Assembly: GCA_039920165.1 (NCBI GenBank)
Contig: JBDSEG010000110.1
Span: 1 to 11,645, forward strand
Reading direction: 5' to 3'
DNA: 11,645 nt
Source of the DNA: JBDSEG01 sp039920165
Lineage (GTDB): Bacteria; Pseudomonadota; Gammaproteobacteria; Burkholderiales; Burkholderiaceae_C
This document shows, in pieces, positions 7,688 to 11,645 of the stretch. The position numbers and the translations under genes were made by a program. How positions within the stretch are numbered: the stretch's first letter is position 1; each line of letters opens with the position of its first letter. A model generated the notes under the pieces. It did not search any database, was not told the DNA's origin, and saw nothing but the letters and a program-made list of their open reading frames with translations.

Positions 7688-7716
7688 ATGATAGGGGCGG
7701 CGCTTCGCCCTGCAAA
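7688..7716 (-). promoter_or_regulatory. putative sigma70 promoter of the Tim44-domain gene
   Basis: On the minus strand TTTGCA (7711-7716) and TATCAT (7688-7693, 5 of 6 matches to TATAAT) are separated by 17 bp, about 38 bp before the gene start. The spacer contains an inverted repeat, GGGCG/CGCCC (7695-7699 with 7706-7710), which could be an operator or chance in GC-rich DNA. Seen by eye only. Confidence 0.45.
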
Positions 7717-7762
7717 CAGTGTTGGGACGGCGCCCGCAAATTCAAGCACGTGCGCTCGCGCG

Positions 7763-7791
7763 TTGACCTGCGCGCGGGTGGCGTGCAAAAC
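7763..7791 (+). promoter_or_regulatory. putative promoter of the rsgA leader
   Basis: TTGACC (7763-7768, 5 of 6 to the -35 consensus), a 17-bp spacer and CAAAAC (7786-7791, 3 of 6 to the -10 consensus) point toward rsgA. If used, transcription would begin near 7797 and leave an untranslated leader of about 255 nt. The -10 match is poor, so confidence is modest. Confidence 0.35.
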
Positions 7792-7830
7792 TCGCGCTCC
7801 GCGAGCCGGTGTTGCTATTCCGGCGCTCGC
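7791..7830 (+). other. two mutually exclusive hairpins in the rsgA leader
   Basis: CTCGCG (7791-7796) can pair perfectly with CGCGAG (7800-7805) around a 3-nt loop. The same downstream arm, extended to GCGAGC (7801-7806), can instead pair with GCTCGC (7825-7830), with CGG (7807-7809) pairing with CCG (7820-7822) across a 2-nt bulge. Only one can form at a time. Overlapping alternatives of this sort are what attenuators and riboswitches use, but GC-rich DNA also yields them by chance, and no known riboswitch class was recognised. Confidence 0.3.
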
Positions 7831-7860
7831 CCAATGTCGTCACGAAGCCGGAGGTGCCCT

Positions 7861-7902
7861 ATGAAAAGCCCCAACACACCCCTCGCGTCGCTCGCTGACT
7901 GA
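7861..7902 (+). CDS. possible 13-residue leader peptide upstream of rsgA
   Basis: A short frame, MKSPNTPLASLAD and then TGA, follows GGAGG at 7850-7854 with 6-nt spacing, the strongest Shine-Dalgarno seen in the window and better than that of rsgA itself. It ends about 150 nt before rsgA. The peptide is not recognised; it has two prolines and no codon run that would mark a classical amino-acid attenuator. A second tiny frame starting with GTG abuts its stop (7903-7929). It may be a translated upstream ORF that controls rsgA expression, or a chance frame. The coding call rests on the ribosome binding site and position only. Confidence 0.3.
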   Translation: MKSPNTPLASLAD

Positions 7903-7941
7903 GTGCGGATCCCCACGCCGCTTCGCTGATTCCCTGCATGT

Positions 7942-8010
7942 GCGTGCCGCCCGGCACGCGACCGACGTTTCGAATGCCGACCGCGCGCCGCGTCCAGCGC
8001 GCCGCGGTCG
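7942..8010 (+). other. two GC-rich hairpins between the mini-ORF and rsgA
   Basis: GCGTGCC (7942-7948) pairs perfectly with GGCACGC (7953-7959) around a 4-nt loop. CGACCGCG (7978-7985) pairs with CGCGGTCG (8003-8010) around a 17-nt loop that contains further self-complementary CGCG. Neither is followed by a T-tract, so they are not intrinsic terminators. They lie 29 nt or more upstream of the rsgA ribosome binding site. Together with the upstream hairpins they account for most of the 7651-8052 gap, in which no other gene was found. Confidence 0.4.
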
Positions 8011-8052
8011 ATCGGCGCCCCATGCGCTGTCCGGAACCGAGGTTCGATATCC

Positions 8053-9150
8053 ATGTTCGAGATTCCCTTCGAGCGCTTGCGCTCGCTCGGCCTAACGCCG
8101 CCATTGGCGCGAGAGGCCGCTTTGCTTTGCGATGACTCCGATATAGCCCGGCCGTTTCTCGCGCGACTCCTTGAAGTCCACCGCGAAACAGTCCGCATCG
8201 ATGACGGTGCGCCCGACGAAGGTCTGGAAAAGAGCGCCCGCATCCTGCCCGCGCTCGCCCGCGCGGGCGAACTCGCGGTCGGCGACTGGCTGCTCGTTTC
8301 GCCCGACGACCACGGCCAGTGCTGGGTCCGCGCGCGGGTGCCGCCGCAGTCGCACATTGCCCGGCGCGATGCCGACGGAAAGCGCCATCCGGTGGTCAGC
8401 AATGTCGATACGGCCTTGCTCGTGATGGGCCTGGACGACGACTTCAATCTGCGCCGTCTCGAGCGCTATCTTGCGCTGGTGCACGGCAGCGGCGTCCAGC
8501 CGGTGGTGGTGCTGAGCAAGGCCGATATCGCCGCTGCGCAGCCCGACCTGCTCGCGCATCGAATCGACGAAGTGCAGCGCCGGGTCGGCCCGCAGGTCGA
8601 GGTGCTGGCGCTGGACGGCACCGTTCCGGCGAGCGTGGATGCGCTCGCGCACCATCTGCGGCCCGGCCGCACGCTCGTCATGCTGGGCTCGTCGGGCGCC
8701 GGCAAGTCGACCCTGACCAATACCTTGCTCGGTGCAGCGGTCCAGGATACCGGCGCGGTGCGCGAGCACGACAGCCGCGGCAAGCACACCACCACCTCGC
8801 GCTCGCTGCACCGCCTGCCCGGTGGCGCTTGCGTGATCGATACGCCCGGCCTGCGCACGCTGCGGCCCGATGTCGATGCGGCCACGCTGGGCGCGAGCTT
8901 CGCCGATATCGGCGCGCTCGCCACGCGCTGCCGCTTTCGCAATTGCGGGCATGTCGATGAACCGGGCTGCGCGGTGCGCGCGGGAGTCGACCCGGACCGC
9001 GTGCGCAACTACCAGAAGATGCTGCGCGAGAGCCGGCGCGATACGGCCGGCCCGCAGGAGCGGCGCGCCCAGCTCGCCGTCTGGAAGGCCCGCACCAAGG
9101 CCGCACGCCGGCGCGGCAAGGACGAGGCGCGGGCCAGCGGCAGTTCCTAG
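8053..9150 (+). CDS. rsgA: ribosome small subunit-dependent GTPase RsgA
   Basis: The 365-residue protein is a circularly permuted GTPase that binds the 30S subunit late in assembly and uses GTP hydrolysis to check or release it. The order is diagnostic: an N-terminal OB-fold region (about 40-120), then the G4 motif LSKAD (S155-D158) before the G1 P-loop GSSGAGKST (212-220), a TTTSRS switch region, G3 DTPG (263-266), and a C-terminal zinc finger with ligands C293, C298, H300 and C306. The tail is basic (KARTKAARRRGKD), fitting rRNA contact. The ATG at 8053 has GAGG 10 nt upstream (8039-8042). The TAG stop shares its bases with the stop of convergent rluA. A long structured leader precedes the gene, hinting at post-transcriptional control. 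Length and motifs are those of a full, active protein. Confidence 0.95.
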   Translation: MFEIPFERLRSLGLTPPLAREAALLCDDSDIARPFLARLLEVHRETVRIDDGAPDEGLEKSARILPALARAGELAVGDWLLVSPDDHGQCWVRARVPPQSHIARRDADGKRHPVVSNVDTALLVMGLDDDFNLRRLERYLALVHGSGVQPVVVLSKADIAAAQPDLLAHRIDEVQRRVGPQVEVLALDGTVPASVDALAHHLRPGRTLVMLGSSGAGKSTLTNTLLGAAVQDTGAVREHDSRGKHTTTSRSLHRLPGGACVIDTPGLRTLRPDVDAATLGASFADIGALATRCRFRNCGHVDEPGCAVRAGVDPDRVRNYQKMLRESRRDTAGPQERRAQLAVWKARTKAARRRGKDEARASGSS

Positions 9151-9785
9151 AACGGCACCTCGGATTCGAACACCAGGGCGGCGCCGGTGACCGGGTGGGC
9201 GAAGCGAAGCCGCGCCGCGTGCAGCTGCAGCCGCGGGGCGAGGGCTTGCACGTCGGTCGGCGAATACAGCGCATCGCCGAGGATCGGGTGACCGATCGCG
9301 AGCAGGTGCACGCGCAGCTGGTGCGAGCGTCCGGAGACCGGCGTCAGTTCGAGCCGCGCGACATTGCGCGCCGGGTCGTGGTCGAGGACGCGATAGCGCG
9401 TCAGCGACGGCTTGCCGTGCACCGCATCGACCATCTGCTTCGGCCGTTCGGGCCAGTCGGCGACTAGCGGCAGATCGATTTCGCCCTCATCCTGCGCCGG
9501 GCGTCCGGCGACGAGGGCAATATAGGTCTTGCCGACGGTGCGCTGGGCAAACTGGATGCTCAGCGCGCGCTGCACCGCGGCGCCGCGTGCGAGCAGCATC
9601 AGACCCGAAGTCGCCATGTCCAGACGGTGCACGACGAGGGCGTCGGGATACAGCGCTCGGGCGCGCGCGGCGACGCAATCGGCGAGCGCCGCGCCGCGTC
9701 CCGGCACGGCGAGCAGGCCGCTCGGCTTGTCGATGACAAGCAGCGAGGCGTCGACGTGGACACAGGCGAGTTCGAGATCGGGCAT
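9147..9785 (-). CDS. rluA: RNA pseudouridine synthase RluA
   Basis: The 212-residue protein has only the RluA-type catalytic domain, with no S4 domain, as in E. coli RluA (219 residues), which converts U746 of 23S rRNA and U32 of several tRNAs to pseudouridine. It shares RluA-specific stretches: VIDKPSGLLAVPGRG, the catalytic HRLDMATSG with nucleophile D56, DLPLVADWPERPKQ, GKPSLTRYRV and the GRSHQLRVHLLAIGHPILGD block, ending with PRLQLHAARLRFAHP. The ATG at 9785 begins the conserved region at the expected distance; the longer frame to 9881 would run through the LexA box and lacks similarity. The ribosome binding site is weak (GGCGG close to the ATG). The LexA operator lies 32 bp upstream, so SOS influence is possible. 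RluA rather than RluC/D or TruC is favoured by length and motifs. Confidence 0.9.
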   Translation of the reverse strand: MPDLELACVHVDASLLVIDKPSGLLAVPGRGAALADCVAARARALYPDALVVHRLDMATSGLMLLARGAAVQRALSIQFAQRTVGKTYIALVAGRPAQDEGEIDLPLVADWPERPKQMVDAVHGKPSLTRYRVLDHDPARNVARLELTPVSGRSHQLRVHLLAIGHPILGDALYSPTDVQALAPRLQLHAARLRFAHPVTGAALVFESEVPF

Positions 9786-9816
9786 ACCGCCGATGATGGC
9801 CCAGGCCAGTGTCGTA

Positions 9817-9838
9817 ATACTGGATATAAACACAGTAT
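9817..9838 (+). promoter_or_regulatory. LexA operator (SOS box) between rluA and dnaE2
   Basis: The 22-bp inverted repeat ATACTG-N10-CAGTAT contains CTGGATATAAACACAG (9820-9835), which matches the LexA consensus CTGTATATATATACAG at 13 of 16 positions with both CTG/CAG arms intact. A -10-like TATAAA (9825-9830) lies inside it, so bound LexA would block RNA polymerase directly; no convincing -35 was seen. The box ends 12 bp before the dnaE2 start, in line with damage-inducible expression of this polymerase, and 31 bp before rluA on the other strand. If the TATAAA is used, the dnaE2 transcript would start near 9837 with a leader of only about 14 nt. Confidence 0.9.
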
Positions 9839-9850
9839 CATGAACCGGCC

Positions 9851-11645
9851 ATGTCGTCCGCCACTTCGTCCACCGTCTCACTCGGCGCCGGGCCCGCGAT
9901 CGCCTACGCCGAGCTGCACTGCCGCAGCAATTTCACTTTTCTGACCGGCGCCTCGCACCCCGAGGAACTGGTCGCGCGTGCGGCGCGCCTCGGTTATGCG
10001 GCCATCGCCATCACCGACGAAGCGACGCTGTCGGGCGTGGTGCGCGCGCACGCCGAAGCCAAGCGCTGCGGCCTGCACCTAGTCATCGGTGCCGAGATGC
10101 GGCTGACGCTGCCCGGCGGCGCGCCGCATGCGCGGCTCGTGCTCTTGGCGCGGTCGCGGCGCGGTTACGGCAACCTCTCGCAATGGATCACGGTGGCGCG
10201 CCGGCGCGCCGAGAAGGGCCGCTATCTCGCGCACCCCGGCGACGTCGAAGGCAAGGTGCCGCACGCGCCCACGCTGGCCGGGCTGCCCGACTGCCTGGCG
10301 CTGCTGATCCCCGCGCCGGGGCAGTCGTTCGAATCGCTGTTCGCGCAGGCGCTGTGGCTCAAGACCTGGTTCCAGGAGCGCGCCTCGATCGCGATCGAAC
10401 TGCTGCACCGCGCCGGCGACGACGAGCGCATCGAGCGCGTGACCAAGGTGGCGCAACTGGCCGGCTTGCGCATCGTCGCGGCCGGCGATGTGCTGATGCA
10501 TCTGCGCTCTCGCAAGCCGCTGCAGGACACCCTCGCCGCGATCCGCCTGGCGTGCCCGATCGCGCAGTGCGGCCATGCGCTCGCGCCCAATGCCGAGGCG
10601 CACCTGCGCTCGCGCACGCGGCTGGCGGCTCTGTACCCGCGCGAGTGGACCGAGGCGACGCTCGAGCTCGCCGGGCAATGCCGCTTCTCGCTCGACGAGC
10701 TGAAATACGAATATCCGCAGGAGATCGTGCCGCCAGGCGAAACGCCGAAGAGCCATCTGCGCGCACTGACCGAAGCCGGCGCGTTGCGCCGCTACCCGAA
10801 CGGCGTGCCGGCCAAGGTGCGCTCACAACTCGAACACGAACTGGCGCTGATCGCGCAGCTCGACTACGAGCGCTATTTCCTCACCGTCGCCGACATCGTG
10901 CAGTGGGCACGCGCGCAGAAGATCCTCTGCCAGGGGCGCGGCAGCGCGGCCAATTCGGCGGTCTGCTACTGCCTGGAAGTGACTGCGATCGACCCCGACC
11001 GATCGACCCTGCTGTTCGAGCGCTTCATCAGCGTCGAACGCAACGAGCCGCCCGATATCGACATCGACTTCGAGCACCAGCGGCGCGAGGAGGTGATCCA
11101 GTACATCTACAAGAAATACGGCCGGCACCGCGCCGCGCTCGCTGCCGTCGTCATCAGCTACCGGCCGCGCAGCGCGGTGCGCGATGTAGGCCGCGCGCTC
11201 GGCATGGACCTCGGCCTGATCGCGCTCGTCGCCAAGAGCCAGCACTGGTTCGACGGCAGTTCGATCGCCGCCGAGCGGCTGCGCGAGAACGGCATCGATC
11301 CCGACGCGCCGGTGACGAAGCTGTGGATGGAACTCACCGCGCAGCTCATCGGCTTTCCGCGCCACCTGAGCCAGCACCCCGGCGGCTTTGTCATCGCGCG
11401 CGAGAACATGGCGCAACTGGTGCCGGTCGAGAACGCCAGCATGGCCGACCGCAGCGTCATCCAGTGGGACAAGGACGACCTCGAGTCGCTCGGCCTGATG
11501 AAGGTCGACATCCTGGCCCTCGGCATGCTGAGCGCGATCCGGCGCTCGCTCGACTTCATCGCCGAAAAGACCGGCCAGCCGTTCGAGCTGCACCAGGTGC
11601 CCGACAAGGACGAGGCGACCTATGCGATGGCGCGCGCCGCCGATA
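9851..11645 (+). CDS. dnaE2: error-prone DNA polymerase III alpha-like subunit DnaE2/ImuC (3' partial)
   Basis: The first 598 residues of a protein usually about 1,030-1,070 long are present; the frame is open to the window edge. It is a C-family polymerase used in damage-induced translesion synthesis and mutagenesis with ImuA and ImuB. The N-terminal PHP-like domain opens with YAELHCRSNFTFLTGASHPEELV, the DnaE2 form in which the second His of the usual HxH appears as Arg. The palm begins with QGRGSAANSAVCYC (from Q361) and carries the catalytic acidic motif PDIDIDF (401-407), then EEVIQYIYKKYG, and HPGGFVI at 509-515. The ATG at 9851 is chosen because conserved sequence starts about 20 residues later; the ATG at 9840 is in another frame that stops at 9944. 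No good Shine-Dalgarno is seen. It is controlled by the adjacent LexA box. imuA and imuB do not precede it. Confidence 0.95.
   Translation, partial: MSSATSSTVSLGAGPAIAYAELHCRSNFTFLTGASHPEELVARAARLGYAAIAITDEATLSGVVRAHAEAKRCGLHLVIGAEMRLTLPGGAPHARLVLLARSRRGYGNLSQWITVARRRAEKGRYLAHPGDVEGKVPHAPTLAGLPDCLALLIPAPGQSFESLFAQALWLKTWFQERASIAIELLHRAGDDERIERVTKVAQLAGLRIVAAGDVLMHLRSRKPLQDTLAAIRLACPIAQCGHALAPNAEAHLRSRTRLAALYPREWTEATLELAGQCRFSLDELKYEYPQEIVPPGETPKSHLRALTEAGALRRYPNGVPAKVRSQLEHELALIAQLDYERYFLTVADIVQWARAQKILCQGRGSAANSAVCYCLEVTAIDPDRSTLLFERFISVERNEPPDIDIDFEHQRREEVIQYIYKKYGRHRAALAAVVISYRPRSAVRDVGRALGMDLGLIALVAKSQHWFDGSSIAAERLRENGIDPDAPVTKLWMELTAQLIGFPRHLSQHPGGFVIARENMAQLVPVENASMADRSVIQWDKDDLESLGLMKVDILALGMLSAIRRSLDFIAEKTGQPFELHQVPDKDEATYAMARAAD

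Noticed and set aside
6775..7902. 375-codon plus-strand frame opposite the Tim44-domain gene
   Set aside because: It is a shadow frame, mostly Arg/Gly/Ala-rich. Only its last 14 codons, which have their own strong ribosome binding site, are kept as a possible leader peptide.
7942..7959. Hairpin considered as a Rho-independent terminator
   Set aside because: The stem is perfect but no T-tract follows on either strand.
7859..8104. 81-codon minus-strand frame across the rsgA leader
   Set aside because: It has no ribosome binding site, no recognisable sequence, and runs into the start of rsgA.
9840..9944. ATG at 9840 as the start of dnaE2
   Set aside because: It reads in a different frame that stops at 9944; the polymerase frame begins at 9851.
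10079..11593. Long minus-strand frames (10079-10756 and 10823-11593) opposite dnaE2
   Set aside because: They are antisense to unmistakable polymerase sequence and show only shadow composition.
1..11645. CRISPR arrays, tRNA or rRNA genes, insertion sequences, toxin-antitoxin pairs, phage or defence islands
   Set aside because: No regularly spaced repeats, cloverleaf-like sequences, transposase motifs or terminal inverted repeats were seen in any stretch.

Overview
The window is GC-rich (roughly two thirds G+C), densely packed chromosomal DNA from a proteobacterium. The gene set (luciferase-like flavin monooxygenase, DUF418 membrane protein, short MetE-type methionine synthase, IDO-type 2OG-Fe oxygenase, S9 lipoprotein peptidase, Tim44-domain protein, RsgA, RluA, DnaE2) and the codon bias suggest a betaproteobacterium (Burkholderiales/Rhodocyclales-like), with a Xanthomonadales-type gammaproteobacterium as the alternative. 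This placement is an inference from gene content; no rRNA or other phylogenetic marker is present. There are no tRNAs, CRISPR arrays, intact insertion sequences or phage genes.

Layout. 1-1120 (+): the 3' part of a luciferase-like monooxygenase gene, coupled by a 4-bp ATGA overlap to a small S4 RNA-binding protein gene. 1056-2291 (-): a DUF418 (YeiB-like) membrane protein whose 3' end overlaps the S4 gene tail to tail. 2407-3426 (+): a stand-alone catalytic-domain methionine synthase of the MetE superfamily, without the usual N-terminal half. 3445-3843 (-): a 5'-truncated OmpA-like outer-membrane barrel gene, probably a decaying remnant. 3889-4626 (+): a 2OG-Fe(II) dioxygenase of the amino-acid hydroxylase type. 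4634-6652 (-): an S9 prolyl-oligopeptidase-family lipoprotein peptidase, downstream of 6712-7650 (-), a secreted or membrane Tim44-domain protein. A terminator-like hairpin separates these two and abuts the ribosome binding site of the peptidase.

7651-8052 is the only long gene-poor stretch. It holds a promoter-like element facing each way and, on the rsgA side, a long leader with two mutually exclusive hairpins and a 13-codon reading frame behind a very strong Shine-Dalgarno sequence. 8053-9150 (+) is rsgA (30S assembly GTPase). 9147-9785 (-) is rluA (rRNA/tRNA pseudouridine synthase). The two genes share a CTAG palindrome that supplies both stop codons. 9851 to the window end (+) is the N-terminal 598 residues of the error-prone polymerase DnaE2/ImuC. 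It lies directly behind a near-perfect LexA operator that also sits in front of the divergent rluA gene.

Most of the window is ordinary housekeeping and accessory metabolism rather than a new multigene system. The items most worth a second look are the structured rsgA leader with its mini-ORF, the LexA box shared by rluA and dnaE2 (with no imuA/imuB upstream), the methionine synthase with no visible partner gene, and the terminator fused to the peptidase ribosome binding site.
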